Source of the DNA: Spirulina sp. SIO3F2
GTDB lineage: Bacteria > Cyanobacteriota > Cyanobacteriia > Cyanobacteriales > Spirulinaceae
NCBI GenBank assembly: GCA_010672165.1
Contig: JAAHHN010000021.1
Span: 1-49,790 of the forward strand
Direction of reading: 5' to 3'
Length of the DNA stretch: 49,790 bases
How positions within the stretch are numbered: the first letter of the stretch is position 1; each line of letters opens with the position of its first letter. The notes beneath the pieces are model-generated. The model ran no database searches, was not told the DNA's origin, and worked only from the letters and a program-made list of their open reading frames with translations. Made by a program: the position numbers and the translations under genes. This document shows, in pieces, positions 8,894 through 19,117 of this stretch.

Positions 8894-9109
8894 GTGTGTG
8901 AAGATTTATGTGATGTTACGAACCATAACGCGATCCCTGATCAGATTATGAAGCATAGAACACCAAACCTGCCATTTTCCTCAGACTGAGTTAAGGAAAT
9001 ATTCTGCATCTCCCCAATCCTTATGATTTGAGTCTTCCCCCCTGAGTTGAGGTCTCTCCAAACATTCGCTACAGTTAGGTTTGGCGCACCTCAAATCTTG
9101 ATTGGAGTC

Positions 9110-9637
9110 ATGGCAACATCTTCTCCCCCCATTGGCATTATCATGGGCAGCGATTCTGATCTACCGACGATGCAGAGGGCGATCGCAATTTGCGAAACCT
9201 TTCAGGTGGCCCATGAAGTGGCGATCGTCTCTGCCCATCGCACCCCCGAACGGATGGTCGAATACGCCAAAACCGCGCATACTCGAGGACGGAAAGTGAT
9301 TATTGCGGGGGCAGGTGGAGCGGCTCATTTGCCAGGTATGGTGGCAGCACTAACCCCCTTACCTGTAATCGGTGTGCCTGTCGCTACACGGCACCTTCAG
9401 GGTCTTGACTCCCTCTATTCTATTGTGCAAATGCCCCGAGGGATTCCAGTGGCAACCGTGGCGATTGGCAATGCTCAAAATGCGGGCTTGCTGGCGATAC
9501 AAATGCTAGCGTCTTATGATCAGGTACTACAGGAACGGATACAGGCTTATCGTCAATCCTTGACCCAGACTGTTCTTGACAAACAGCATCGACTTGAAAC
9601 TATCGGCTACCAGTCCTATCTAGAAACCCAAAATTAG
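9110..9637 (+). CDS. purE: N5-carboxyaminoimidazole ribonucleotide mutase
   Basis: A 175-residue class I PurE, which converts N5-CAIR to CAIR in purine synthesis. The phosphate-binding [14 protein letters not shown], the SAHRTPERM motif with its catalytic His, and [14 protein letters not shown] are intact. ATG 9110 is preceded by GGAG at 9104-9107, rather close. The next gene starts 27 bases after the stop, so the pair may be co-transcribed. Confidence 0.97.
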   Translation: MATSSPPIGIIMGSDSDLPTMQRAIAICETFQVAHEVAIVSAHRTPERMVEYAKTAHTRGRKVIIAGAGGAAHLPGMVAALTPLPVIGVPVATRHLQGLDSLYSIVQMPRGIPVATVAIGNAQNAGLLAIQMLASYDQVLQERIQAYRQSLTQTVLDKQHRLETIGYQSYLETQN

Positions 9638-9664
9638 GGAGCTGATTGTTGCTTTAGGGAGCCT

Positions 9665-11293
9665 ATGTCGTACTTTTTGGTTTGTTATCCCGATAGTGAT
9701 CACGAAAAAATTTACCCTCTCCAATGGGGGAGTAATTTGATTGGGCGATCGCCGAGTAATCACATCACAATCAAACACAGTAGCTTGTCACGGCGTCATG
9801 CGGAAATCCAGCTCCAAAATGAGTCTTGGTTCATCCGAGATTTACACAGTCTTAATGGAACCTTTGTTAATCAGGTCAAAGTTGAGCATCAGTTTTTGCA
9901 AAATGGTGACATTATTGTCTGCGGTATGGTGCAATTTCGATTTATCGGTATCGTGGCGGAACGGGATGAAGATACCTTTACAGGAAATCTCCCGATTGTG
10001 CGTCAATATTCCCCCCGTCAGTCTCGGGTGGCGATTGAAGACATTATTGATAAGGGCAACAAGAGTAAAAACTCAGGTTCAGCATTGCGTCTGAGCCAAC
10101 AAGATGTTAACCAGCGTACTGTTGATAAACTGAATTTGCTCCTTGAGGTCGGTAAACAACTTTCTGCACCTGAAGAGCCACAAAAATTGCTCGATCGCAT
10201 TCTGGAATTATTACTAGAAATCATGGAAGTGGATCGGGCAGCAATTTTACTGGTCAATGAACAGACTCAGAAATTAGAGCAAAAGGCTGTGCGCACACGC
10301 TCAGGAATTTCTGTCCGCTACCAGTTTTATAGCACCAAAATTACCAACTATGTCTATCGTCATGGGGATGCAGTACTCACCGATGATGCGGGAGAAGATC
10401 AACGCTTTGAAGGCTCAGATTCAATCTTGATCCAGGCGATTCGTGCCTCAATTTGTGCGCCTCTGCAACCCGGCGACAATGTCATTGGCGTATTGTATGT
10501 GGACAATTTGACCTGCTCCAACGCTTACTCAACTGAGGACTTAGAGTTTGTCTCTGCCCTTGCCAATCAAGCGGCGATCGCCATTGCCAATGCTCGCTTG
10601 ACGGAGAAGATGCGCACCGAAGCGGTTTGGCGTGATAAGTTAGAGCGATTTTTCCCCGCTTCCATTAGCCGCAAGCTGAAGGAAGGGGGAGAATTGGGCA
10701 TTATTGACACCGAGATCACCGCACTGTTTGCTGATATCTCCAGCTTCACAGAAATGTCTTCAACCATGGAACCCCGCGAAATCATTGAAATGCTCAATGA
10801 CTATTTCAATGTCATGGTGGAGGAAATTGTCTTTGCCTATGAAGGCACCTTAGAAAAATATATTGGGGATGCGCTCCTCGCCATTTGGGGAGCCCCTTAT
10901 GCCCGAGAGGATGACACCGATCGCGCTGTCCAGGCTGCGATTGATATGCAATACGCCGTCAAACGGCTCAATCAAGATTGGCAAGCCCAAAACCGTCGCC
11001 CGATTGCCATCCATATCGGCCTCAACAGCGGTAAGGTAGCCGCCGGGAATATTGGCTCTTCCAAACTCATCCAATATGCCGCGATCGGCGATACAACAAA
11101 CGTTACCAGCCGTATTTGTGGTGTGGCACAAGCCGGTGAGATTTTACTCTCAGAAGAAACACTCCTGCGTTTAGCGCATCCAGATATCCCCCTAACCGCC
11201 CTTCCCCCCGTACAAGTCAAGGGGAAACGTGAACCCTTGGTGCTCTACCGACTGGATTGGCAACAGATTCAGCGTCCGGCACTGGTTACTTGA
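9665..11293 (+). CDS. FHA-GAF-class III nucleotide cyclase
   Basis: A 542-residue signalling protein. The FHA phosphothreonine-binding domain (about 20-95) has NLIGRSP, SRRHAEI and LNGTFVN. A GAF sensor (about 160-320) precedes a class III cyclase domain (about 345-535). Metal-binding aspartates are D357 (FADIS) and D402 (YIGDA); the purine-contact lysine is K398; transition-state residues N479 and R483 are present. The second specificity position, normally Asp or Thr, appears to be Ala472 (QYAAIGD), so adenylate cyclase activity is likely but less certain than usual. The FHA domain implies docking to a Ser/Thr-phosphorylated partner. Its start overlaps a TAGGGAG ribosome site 27 bases after purE. 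Confidence 0.92.
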   Translation: MSYFLVCYPDSDHEKIYPLQWGSNLIGRSPSNHITIKHSSLSRRHAEIQLQNESWFIRDLHSLNGTFVNQVKVEHQFLQNGDIIVCGMVQFRFIGIVAERDEDTFTGNLPIVRQYSPRQSRVAIEDIIDKGNKSKNSGSALRLSQQDVNQRTVDKLNLLLEVGKQLSAPEEPQKLLDRILELLLEIMEVDRAAILLVNEQTQKLEQKAVRTRSGISVRYQFYSTKITNYVYRHGDAVLTDDAGEDQRFEGSDSILIQAIRASICAPLQPGDNVIGVLYVDNLTCSNAYSTEDLEFVSALANQAAIAIANARLTEKMRTEAVWRDKLERFFPASISRKLKEGGELGIIDTEITALFADISSFTEMSSTMEPREIIEMLNDYFNVMVEEIVFAYEGTLEKYIGDALLAIWGAPYAREDDTDRAVQAAIDMQYAVKRLNQDWQAQNRRPIAIHIGLNSGKVAAGNIGSSKLIQYAAIGDTTNVTSRICGVAQAGEILLSEETLLRLAHPDIPLTALPPVQVKGKREPLVLYRLDWQQIQRPALVT

Positions 11294-11670
11294 GTTTTGT
11301 AAACTGAATCTCATCATTTTTTACATTTGTTAACCAAACTTCGGCTTTGGATCGGGTTAGGTGAGGCATCAGACTGCCACAGCGCGGCGTTTGACTATAC
11401 ACTTCTTAACAAAGAGACTCAGGAAACCGGAAACGGTTTACTCTAAAGTCTGACTCAAACTATAGATATAGATTCGTTTAATGCCCGAGCGGAGGGGATG
11501 TGCCACTTAAGCAATACGCTGGCCAGACAATATTCGCTCAACCTTATACAAAAATACCAACCACGAGATCTTGTCTCGTTGGCGAGTTGGGCGTTAAGCG
11601 ATAGATATGGGTGAGATTTAATAAATAAGTAACTGTAACAACTGTGGATTAGGAGAGAGTTGAGCAGACC
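11294..11670 (+). promoter_or_regulatory. Long leader of apcE
   Basis: A 377-base gene-free stretch upstream of apcE, expected to hold its light-regulated promoter. ACGAGA (11563-11568) and TCTCGT (11574-11579) form a short hairpin. A purine-rich GGAGAGAG at about 11649-11656 is the best ribosome site but sits ~14 bases from the ATG. A TTTACATTTGTTAAC stretch at about 11320 resembles, but does not match, the tandem HLR1 element bound by RpaB. I see no small gene here. Confidence 0.45.
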
Positions 11671-14382
11671 ATGAGTATTACGGCAAGTGGCGGCAGTTCC
11701 CTAGCGAAACCCCAGCTTTACCAAACCGTTCCGACCGCTGCGATCGCTCAAGCGGAACAGCAAGATCGGTTCCCCGATCAGCGGGAGCTTGGTACGCTCA
11801 AGGGTTTTTTTGAGTCGGGTGCACAGCGATTGGCGATTGCCCAAACGATCGCGCAGAATTCCCAATTGATTGTTTCCCAGGCTGCTAACCGGATTTTTAC
11901 CGGCGGTTCGCCGATTTCCTTCTTAGACCAACCCGAGGTGGACACCGCAGCGCAGACTGTTGCGGCTGCAACTGCGATCGGCGCGGGTCAAGATACCCAA
12001 GAAGGGATGGAACTCGGCACTGCCACCTATGTTGAGAGTAGTGGCGGTGGCGGTGGATTATTCTCTGGCCTCCGCAATCTGTTCTTAACCACAGGCGGCC
12101 GGGTTGAAATTCCTGCTGGATTTCGTCCCATTAGCATCTCCCGTTACGGTCCTCGTAACATGCAAAAGTCTCTGCGGGACTTGGCTTGGATGCTGCGTTA
12201 TGTCTCCTACGCCATCGTGGCTGGCGATCCCAATATCCTCGTCGTCAATGTGCGGGGTCTACGTCAGGTCATTGAGAATGCTTGCTCAGCCGCCGCAACC
12301 TTGGTGGCAATCCAGGAGATGCGGAATGCGGCTCGCAAGTATTTTGCTGGGGATGCAGCAGCTCTGGCGATCGTGGATGAGTATTTTGGTATTCTCATCA
12401 CCGAATTCAAAGCAGCAACCCCATCGGATAAGGTTCGCCAGCGCCCCTCCACGGATCTGCAAGGTTTACAACTGCCCCAGAGCTACTTTAATGCTGCCGA
12501 AACCCGTCAGCGGTTTGTGATGAAGCCGGGTCTTTCCACCCTAGAAAAGAACGCAGTTGTTAAAGCAGCTTACCGTCAAGTGTTTGAGCGGGATGTAACC
12601 CGAGCTTACAGCCAATCAATTTCTTTCTTGGAATCTAAAGTTAAGAATGGTGATATTTCCACCAAGGAATTTATCCGTCGCTTGGTGAAGTCCCCCCTCT
12701 ATCGGAAACAGTTTGTTGAACCCTTCATCAATAGTCGCGCTTTAGAATTGGCGTTCCGTCATATTTTGGGTCGAGGTCCCTCATCTCGGGAGGAAGTGCA
12801 GAACTATTTCTTGATCATCTCCGATCGCGGTTGGGCAGCTTTAGTGGATGCCCTGATCGATTCCCAAGAATATGCAGATTATTTTGGGGAAGAAACTGTG
12901 CCCTATCTGCGTGGTTTGGGTGAAGAAGCCCAAGAATGCCGTAATTGGGGGATGCAGCAGGATCTGTTTAACTACAGTGCCCCATTCCGCAAAGTTCCGC
13001 AATTTGTGACGACCTTTGCACAATATGACAATCCCTTGCCGGATCAGCATGTTTATGGGTCTGGCAATGATCCATTGGAAATCCAATTTGGTGCGATTTT
13101 CCCGAAAGAAACCCGCGATCCAAATACCCGTCCAGCTCCCTTTGGCAAGGATACCCGCCGTCTGTTGATTCATCGCGGTCCGGCAACCAATAGTCAGATT
13201 TCCAATCCCAAGGCTCGGGGTCAAGCACCCGGTTCTCTGGGGGCGAAGGTGTTTAAGATGGATCAGTTGCCCGCTGAAAATTGCAACAACATCAGCATCA
13301 AGTACACCGAGAACATGGCTCAAACTGTGATTGCTGCAGCGTACCGCCAAGTTTTCGGCCGAGATGTTTATGCCATTCAGCGCCAAAGCTCTGCTGAAAA
13401 CCGTTTGGAAAATGGCGATATCACCCTACGTGAGTTCATCAAGGTTCTGGCGAAGTCGAATGCGTTCCGAGACTTGTACTGGTCATCAACCTATATCTGT
13501 AAGGCAGTTGAATACATCCACCGCCGTCTCCTCGGACGTCCAACTTATGGGCGCAAGGAAATCAACAGTTATTTTGATGTCTGTGCAAAGCAGGGCTTCT
13601 ATGGGTTGGTTGATGCAATTGTTGATTCTCAAGAATATGCTGAAGCTTTCGGTGAGGATACCGTTCCCTATGAGCGATATCTGACCCCTGCAGGTATGCA
13701 GATGCGGATGGCACGGCCAGGCGCATTGGTTCCGGATTATGCAACTAAGGTTGAAGCTTCTGTTACCCCCCGCTTTGTGGAGTTGGGTCATGTGGGCGAT
13801 CGCAATACTGGTGAAATCGCCACCCGAATCCAGCAAGGGGTGACTGTGCAACGTCAACAGTCCAAGGCCTTCAAGCTCACCAACACTACTGATGAGGTGA
13901 ACTTCAAAACTGTTACTGCGGCGGCTTATCGCCATATCTTTGAACGGGATATCGAGCCCTATATTGTTCAAGTGCAATTCTCTTCCTTGGAAAGTAAGCT
14001 CCGTAACGAAGAAATAACCGTTAAAGAGTTTATTGAAGGGGTTGGGTGCTCAGATCTCTATATTAAGGAGTTCTATACCCCCTATCCCAACACTAAGGTA
14101 ATTGAAATGGGCACTAAGCATTTCTTGGGTCGCGCTCCCTTGAACCAGCAAGAAATTCAGACCTACAATCAAGTGCTGGCAACTGAAGGGGTTCGTGCCT
14201 TTGTTAGTGCTCTGGTCAACAGCATGGAATACCTCCAGTTGTTTGGGGAAGATACGGTTCCCTATCGTCGTTTCCCCACACTTCCGGCTGCGAACTTCCC
14301 CAATACGGAAAAACTCTACAACAAGCTGACTCGCCAAAATGATGATGTTGTTGTTCCTAGTTTTGAGCCTGCTGTTAAGTAA
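11671..14382 (+). CDS. apcE: Phycobilisome core-membrane linker (anchor) protein LCM
   Basis: A 903-residue ApcE. It anchors the phycobilisome core on the thylakoid and acts as terminal energy emitter. The N-terminal allophycocyanin-like domain (about 1-240) is interrupted by a Gly-rich loop ([11 protein letters not shown]). The bilin-binding cysteine is C205 in ENACS, the only Cys in that domain. Three linker (REP) repeats follow at about 288-416, 545-668 and 740-866, each with the AAYRxxFxRD and EYxxxFGExTVPY motifs. Three repeats predict a tricylindrical core. The gene stands apart from apcABC; a terminator follows immediately. Confidence 0.98.
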   Translation: MSITASGGSSLAKPQLYQTVPTAAIAQAEQQDRFPDQRELGTLKGFFESGAQRLAIAQTIAQNSQLIVSQAANRIFTGGSPISFLDQPEVDTAAQTVAAATAIGAGQDTQEGMELGTATYVESSGGGGGLFSGLRNLFLTTGGRVEIPAGFRPISISRYGPRNMQKSLRDLAWMLRYVSYAIVAGDPNILVVNVRGLRQVIENACSAAATLVAIQEMRNAARKYFAGDAAALAIVDEYFGILITEFKAATPSDKVRQRPSTDLQGLQLPQSYFNAAETRQRFVMKPGLSTLEKNAVVKAAYRQVFERDVTRAYSQSISFLESKVKNGDISTKEFIRRLVKSPLYRKQFVEPFINSRALELAFRHILGRGPSSREEVQNYFLIISDRGWAALVDALIDSQEYADYFGEETVPYLRGLGEEAQECRNWGMQQDLFNYSAPFRKVPQFVTTFAQYDNPLPDQHVYGSGNDPLEIQFGAIFPKETRDPNTRPAPFGKDTRRLLIHRGPATNSQISNPKARGQAPGSLGAKVFKMDQLPAENCNNISIKYTENMAQTVIAAAYRQVFGRDVYAIQRQSSAENRLENGDITLREFIKVLAKSNAFRDLYWSSTYICKAVEYIHRRLLGRPTYGRKEINSYFDVCAKQGFYGLVDAIVDSQEYAEAFGEDTVPYERYLTPAGMQMRMARPGALVPDYATKVEASVTPRFVELGHVGDRNTGEIATRIQQGVTVQRQQSKAFKLTNTTDEVNFKTVTAAAYRHIFERDIEPYIVQVQFSSLESKLRNEEITVKEFIEGVGCSDLYIKEFYTPYPNTKVIEMGTKHFLGRAPLNQQEIQTYNQVLATEGVRAFVSALVNSMEYLQLFGEDTVPYRRFPTLPAANFPNTEKLYNKLTRQNDDVVVPSFEPAVK

Positions 14383-14430
14383 TCGCCTGGACTCAGCCAG
14401 TTAGTTGGTTTAGCTAGCAATTTTCCCTGT

Positions 14431-14456
14431 GCCTCCCCAATTTTTTTTGGGGGGGC
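14431..14456 (+). terminator. apcE terminator hairpin
   Basis: GCCTCCCCAA (14431-14440), a 6-T loop and TTGGGGGGGC (14447-14456) pair over 10 bp, including one G-T pair, 48 bases after the apcE stop. No T-run follows the stem, so termination strength is uncertain. Confidence 0.7.
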
Positions 14457-14490
14457 TATTCCTTAAAAAGCTATGCTATAACGGAGACCA

Positions 14491-14508
14491 TGCATCCTTA
14501 GTGATGCA
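14491..14508. promoter_or_regulatory. Short inverted repeat upstream of the GHKL gene
   Basis: TGCATC (14491-14496), 6 bases, GATGCA (14503-14508): a perfect 6-bp dyad in the 230-base spacer between apcE and the anti-sigma-like gene. It could be an operator or just chance. Confidence 0.3.
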
Positions 14509-14544
14509 CCGTAGTAGAACTAGGAATGATGTCAAAGACAAACA

Positions 14545-14616
14545 ATGAACGAGCACAATTTCGGTGGGGTCAATCCGGATCTCAATCGTCTGAGTAGTGG
14601 AGGCGATCCAATATGA
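14545..14616 (+). CDS. Possible 23-codon leader ORF coupled to the GHKL gene
   Basis: ATG 14545 opens a 23-codon frame starting MNEHNFGGVNPD and ending in GGDPI. Its stop overlaps the next start in an ATGA tetranucleotide. No clear ribosome site precedes it. The overlap geometry suggests translational coupling, but the frame may be chance, because the downstream gene has its own GGAGG at 14599-14603. No homologue comes to mind. Confidence 0.3.
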   Translation: MNEHNFGGVNPDLNRLSSGGDPI

Positions 14617-15203
14617 GTCAGTTATATGGCGAGTTTATTGAAAAATTCCCCCCAGAAAATGATTCACTAGAAATCACTTTCACTCCAAGTTCTCGACCAA
14701 TCAAGCAGCGATGGCGCAATAATCGCCTCTCTGCTTACTTTGTAGCTGACTATTTCATCACATTCTTGCCATTTGAAGAAGAGATACCTGGCCAGGAAAA
14801 ACGTATTCGAGATAGTAAGGGAGCGGTAAGCTACGTTGCCAATGAATTACTCGAAAACGCCATGAAATTCAACAACAACGAGTTCAACCAAAAGATTAAG
14901 TTCGGAATCCAGTTTTTAGACAAACCAGCGGTTACTGCGGCAATTTACACAACGAATACAGTTGACCCTAAGATTGTTGGTTCCTTTAAAGCCTACGTTC
15001 AGCACCTATTGGATTCTGATCCCAGTGAGTTGTACCTACAACAAGTTGAGAAGAGCTTAACTGACCCTGGCGAGGGTTCGTCTGGTCTGGGGCTAATCAC
15101 TATGCTCAATGACTATTCGGCAAAACTCGGTTGGAAATTCGATCACCCTATTGCTCAGAGTGACATCATCACAGTAACAACAATGGCCCAGATTGCCGTC
15201 TAA
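14613..15203 (+). CDS. GHKL ATPase-fold protein, anti-sigma-factor-like (Slr1658-type)
   Basis: A 196-residue protein with a histidine-kinase-like ATPase fold but no kinase phosphoacceptor domain. The N-box is VANELLENAMKFNN and the G2-type box is GEGSSGLGLITMLNDY. This arrangement resembles SpoIIAB/RsbW-type anti-sigma or switch proteins. It is followed 71 bases later by a STAS protein, the usual partner in a partner-switch. The pair resembles Synechocystis slr1658/slr1659 as I remember them. ATG 14613 has GGAGG 9 bases upstream. Whether it binds ATP or a sigma factor is not shown by sequence. Confidence 0.82.
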   Translation: MSQLYGEFIEKFPPENDSLEITFTPSSRPIKQRWRNNRLSAYFVADYFITFLPFEEEIPGQEKRIRDSKGAVSYVANELLENAMKFNNNEFNQKIKFGIQFLDKPAVTAAIYTTNTVDPKIVGSFKAYVQHLLDSDPSELYLQQVEKSLTDPGEGSSGLGLITMLNDYSAKLGWKFDHPIAQSDIITVTTMAQIAV

Positions 15204-15274
15204 TGATTTGATTAACGTCAGTAAAGCAAAACTCCACTTGGTTATTTGAGGAACGGTTAGGAACTTAAAGAAGA

Positions 15275-15646
15275 ATGGAAATTCAAGAAATTAGCGGTGA
15301 TGACTATTCGGTCAGCTATGATGTTGACTCTGCAACAGTAATTTTTTCCGGTGAGTTGAGCTTGGCTAATCCTTCGGAATATCAACCGATCGCGGATTTG
15401 CTGGTTCAGGCTGTCTCGGTTTCAGGTGGCTCGTCTCCAGTAACACTCAACCTGGAGTCTCTCATGTTTTTAAACAGCTCTGGGATTAGTATGCTCTCTA
15501 AGTTCATTTTGAGTCTGCGTCGTCAACCGACGGTTCAACTCATCGTACTGGGTTCAGAAGACGTGCCTTGGCAGACAAAATCATTGAAAAATCTCCAAAA
15601 ACTGTTGCCTAGCTTGGAGCTGAAGATGCTGAAGCCGGAAGCATAA
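15275..15646 (+). CDS. STAS-domain protein, anti-anti-sigma-like (Slr1659-type)
   Basis: A 123-residue single-domain protein with the STAS pattern. A beta strand with ATVIFSGELSL is followed by PVTLNLESLMFLNSSGISMLSKFIL, where the NSSG serine corresponds to the phosphorylated or switch serine of SpoIIAA-like proteins. It likely binds the upstream GHKL protein in a partner-switch. Both lie downstream of apcE, separated from it by a terminator hairpin. It converges on alaS. Confidence 0.85.
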   Translation: MEIQEISGDDYSVSYDVDSATVIFSGELSLANPSEYQPIADLLVQAVSVSGGSSPVTLNLESLMFLNSSGISMLSKFILSLRRQPTVQLIVLGSEDVPWQTKSLKNLQKLLPSLELKMLKPEA

Positions 15647-15759
15647 GCAGGAAACAGGATGACTGTAATATCCACAAACCATAAGGTTTTATTGGGTTCA
15701 CCCTAACTGATGGAACTCGAAGATTTTAGCCAAGCTTGACTTCTTGTTCTATACCTAAC

Positions 15760-18700
15760 TTATTGAGAGGCTTGTAAAGCCTCCGTGAGAGCTTCCCGGG
15801 CTGCCGAAAGGGCCTCAGGTAGTTGGCTGGCATCCCGGCCACCGGCTTGGGCAAGGTTCGGTCGCCCGCCACCGCCACCGCCACAACGTTTGGCAATCGC
15901 ACCAATAAACTGACCAGCCTTGAGACCTTTTGCTTTGATCACTTGGGGACTAAAGGCCGCCACCAGCGACACTTTACCTTCTGCTGGGGTAGAAGCCAGC
16001 ACCACCGCACTCTCCCCTAGCTTTTGTCCCAACCGTTCAGCAGCGGTTTGTAGCACTTTCGGGTCGAGATCGCCTAAGTTCGCCACCAGAACCTTAAAGT
16101 CACCCACGGTTTCTGCTTCGGCCAAAAGCTGATCGGATTTGGCTAATGCCAACTCATTTTTCGCAGCGTCTAGTGCTTTCTGGGTGGCTTTGAGTTCGGC
16201 TTGGAGCTTGGTGACCCGTTCGAGAATCTCTTCTGGTTGGGCTTTGAAGCGATCGCTTAAGTCCTTAACAATCCCATCGCGTACCTGGAGATAATCTAAA
16301 ATTGCCGGGCCAGCCACTGCTTCAATCCGGCGTACCCCCGAAGAAATCCCAGCCTCGGAGATAATTTTCACAGCTCCAATTTCCGCCGTATTGTGGACAT
16401 GGGTTCCTCCACACAGTTCCATCGAGACACCGGGGAAATCGATCACTCGCACCTCGTCACCGTATTTCTCGCCAAACATGGCGGTTGCCCCCTTTGCTTT
16501 AGCTTGGTCGATGGGCATCACTGCGATCTCAGCAAGGTGAGACTCGGCAACCCAAGTATTGATCTGGGCTTCCACCTGGGCGAGTTCTTCTGATGTCACC
16601 GCTCGGTTCAAGTTAAAGTCAAATCGGAAGCGATCAAACGCCACCAGCGAACCTGCTTGAGAGATACTTTCATCCACAATCAATTTCAAGGCAGCTTGCA
16701 ATAGGTGAGTAGCACTGTGGTTGGCTTGCACTCGACGGCGACAGGCGCGATCGATCGTGGCATTAACCATGCTTTCGGTCTGTAATGTGCCACGCTCCAC
16801 CTGGCCAGTATGGATAAAGACATTTCCTTCTTTTTGCACATCATCAATCTGCACAAGTAAGTCCTTACCCGAGAGATAACCGCGATCGCCAATTTGCCCA
16901 CCTGACTCGGCATAAAACGGCGTCTGCTCCAAAATAATTTGCACTGCTGAGCCAACTTCGGCTCGCTCCACAGGGGTACTTTCTACCAAAAGTGCTTTGA
17001 TCAAAGCGCGGGATTGAAGATCGGTGTAGCCTAGAAATTCTGTTGCTTCAAGGCTCTGGGCCAATTGCTCAATACTCTCTTGGGCCAGGAGGTCGATGCT
17101 TTTATGGGCTTTGCGAGCGCGATCACGCTGCTTTTCCATTTCAACTTCAAAACCTTCAACATCAACACTGATACCTTGTTCCGCAGCGATTTCCTGGGTG
17201 AGTTCTAGTGGAAAGCCATAAGTGTCATAGAGTGTAAAAGCATACGTGCCAAAAAGTGATGGTAAGTTTCCAGGAACAGTTTCAAATGGCTTTCGAGCAT
17301 CAACTGCTGCAAAAAACTCTGTATTTTTGACTAGGAAATCTTGTACAAATTGACTAGGTAACCACTTAGGGGCCTGTTTCAGCTCCTGAAGCATCGGCTT
17401 GAGAGATTCAGCTATCTTCAGTAACAGATCAGTTTTGCTGAGCAGATCACTAAGCTTTTTAACAGCATCTTGTAGGTCTTGACTAGCATTGACTACAGAT
17501 TCTTGTTTTTCTGCTACAACTCCTAACTTTTCCGAAAACAGAGCAGACTTCGATATTGCTTTGAATGCAGAGGGACTAGATCTTGCGCATAAATCTCCTA
17601 TCGCAGACGATAATTCTGAATTCTTTTCAAGCTCTTTTTGTAGGAGTGATGCACTTTGCTTGATGACTTGAAGCGCTATTCCTATACGTTCTTCACCTTT
17701 CACTAACGTCTTGAGGAACTGAGTCTCCTCCCGCTGCAATTCCGCCATAATCGCAGCTTCACGCTCACGCACAGTCGGAAAAGCCTGCTCAGAAAGTTGA
17801 ATGGCAGTTTCAGCCACTTGATTAATAAACTCGCCGTCAATCCCCAGCAGACGGCCATGACGCACCACGCGACGGATCAGACGACGGAGTACATAACCGC
17901 GATCGGTGTTAGAAGCAGTGATGCCATCAGCAATCATATGCACAACAGCCCGCACGTGATCCCCAATCACTTTCAATGAGACTTTTTGGGTCTGATCTGC
18001 TTTAGCGTAATCTACTGCTGCGAGCTTAGCCGCCGTTTCAATGATCGGCAGAATCAGATCAGTCTCATAGTTGTTAGGCACTTGCTGCAAAATTTGTGCC
18101 ATCCGCTCTAGACCTAAGCCTGTATCAATATTCTGCTTTTCGAGCGGCGTGAGATTCCCTTCAGCATCCCGGTTGTATTGCATAAACACCAGGTTGTAAT
18201 ACTCAATAAACCGAGAGTCATCTTCAAGGTCAATGGCTTTATCCCCCAGCTCTGGTTTGAAGTCATAGTAAATTTCTGAACAGGGACCACACGGGCCAGT
18301 AGGGCCAGACTTCCAAAAATTATCCGCTTCACCCATGCGCTGAATTCGATGCTCAGGAATGCCAATCACATCTCGCCAGATCGCAAAGGCCTCATCGTCA
18401 TCCCGGAAGACACTGGGAACCAAACGTTCAGGGGGTAAGCAAAAGACTTCTGTGGAGAGTTCCCAAGCCCATTGAATGGCTTGTTGCTTAAAATAGTCGC
18501 CAAAACTAAAATTCCCCAGCATCTCAAAGAAGGTGTGGTGCCGAGCCGTGCGACCCACATTTTCAATATCGTTAGTGCGGATACATTTTTGGGAGGTGGT
18601 GGCGCGATCGCAGGGGGCAGGCTGTTGACCCAAAAAAATCGGCTTAAAGGGTAGCATTCCCGCGATCGTCAGGAGCACTGTGGGATCTTCTGGCACTAGC

Positions 18701-18798
18701 GAGGCACTCGGTAAAATTTTATGCTGCTTGCTAGCGTAGAACTGGAGAAACTTCTCGCGGATTTCGCTACCCGTTAGTGATTGGGGGGTCTTGGCCAT
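15760..18798 (-). CDS. alaS: Alanyl-tRNA synthetase with a large internal insertion
   Basis: From ATG 18798 this is 1012 residues, versus about 875-880 in other cyanobacteria. The class II catalytic core is intact: [21 protein letters not shown], then DTGLGLERM near residue 230. The editing domain has the zinc residues H694 and H698 (NHSATHLLQ), and C796 and H800 (CGGTH). The C-Ala domain ends with the [15 protein letters not shown] motif. The excess length is one block at about residues 376-515, just before the conserved [20 protein letters not shown] start 12 codons upstream (18834) is possible; I prefer [18 protein letters not shown] because family alignment begins there. Confidence 0.96.
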   Translation of the reverse strand: MAKTPQSLTGSEIREKFLQFYASKQHKILPSASLVPEDPTVLLTIAGMLPFKPIFLGQQPAPCDRATTSQKCIRTNDIENVGRTARHHTFFEMLGNFSFGDYFKQQAIQWAWELSTEVFCLPPERLVPSVFRDDDEAFAIWRDVIGIPEHRIQRMGEADNFWKSGPTGPCGPCSEIYYDFKPELGDKAIDLEDDSRFIEYYNLVFMQYNRDAEGNLTPLEKQNIDTGLGLERMAQILQQVPNNYETDLILPIIETAAKLAAVDYAKADQTQKVSLKVIGDHVRAVVHMIADGITASNTDRGYVLRRLIRRVVRHGRLLGIDGEFINQVAETAIQLSEQAFPTVREREAAIMAELQREETQFLKTLVKGEERIGIALQVIKQSASLLQKELEKNSELSSAIGDLCARSSPSAFKAISKSALFSEKLGVVAEKQESVVNASQDLQDAVKKLSDLLSKTDLLLKIAESLKPMLQELKQAPKWLPSQFVQDFLVKNTEFFAAVDARKPFETVPGNLPSLFGTYAFTLYDTYGFPLELTQEIAAEQGISVDVEGFEVEMEKQRDRARKAHKSIDLLAQESIEQLAQSLEATEFLGYTDLQSRALIKALLVESTPVERAEVGSAVQIILEQTPFYAESGGQIGDRGYLSGKDLLVQIDDVQKEGNVFIHTGQVERGTLQTESMVNATIDRACRRRVQANHSATHLLQAALKLIVDESISQAGSLVAFDRFRFDFNLNRAVTSEELAQVEAQINTWVAESHLAEIAVMPIDQAKAKGATAMFGEKYGDEVRVIDFPGVSMELCGGTHVHNTAEIGAVKIISEAGISSGVRRIEAVAGPAILDYLQVRDGIVKDLSDRFKAQPEEILERVTKLQAELKATQKALDAAKNELALAKSDQLLAEAETVGDFKVLVANLGDLDPKVLQTAAERLGQKLGESAVVLASTPAEGKVSLVAAFSPQVIKAKGLKAGQFIGAIAKRCGGGGGGRPNLAQAGGRDASQLPEALSAAREALTEALQASQ
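17256..17675 (-). other. In-frame ~135-residue insertion inside alaS
   Basis: Residues ~376-515 of AlaRS have no counterpart in the usual enzyme, where about 20 residues join GEE to the YDTYGFP motif. The insert is rich in Lys, Glu, Ser and Leu, with heptad-like stretches such as [21 protein letters not shown], suggesting a helical or coiled-coil module. Hand-counted GC over 17281-17640 is ~40%, against ~53-55% in sample flanks, and the block lacks HIP1 sites. It has no intein or transposon hallmarks. Confidence 0.85.
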
Positions 18799-19117
18799 CG
18801 GTAATTCTTTAGGTGTGCCTTCACATAAGGTCATTTTTCACACCCGACTATTGTGACATTAAACCCGCAGGCATTGCGCTCAGTTCCACATCTGCCTTAT
18901 CTGAGGTCACCGCAAACCCACGGTAAGACACTTGGAAAAGTGATAGCAGCATCGTTGTTACGAGCCAAAATCTGAGAACCCAGACCATTGAGACGATCGC
19001 GGCAGCATGCGTCAGTCAAAAACCCCAGACAACCTCGCCCGCAACATTCGCCATCACATTATTAGATAAAAACAAAGTGACCTACTACTACAAAGATTCT
19101 GAGTTCAAAAAGTGGGT
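18799..19117. other. Spacer upstream of alaS
   Basis: About 320 bases between the alaS start and the end of the receiver-cyclase gene. It must hold the alaS promoter. I see no gene, strong hairpin or repeat in it. Confidence 0.5.

Noticed and set aside
11318-11335. HLR1-like RpaB site before apcE
   Set aside because: The first half fits (TTTACATT), but the second half (TTAACCAA) does not match the consensus.
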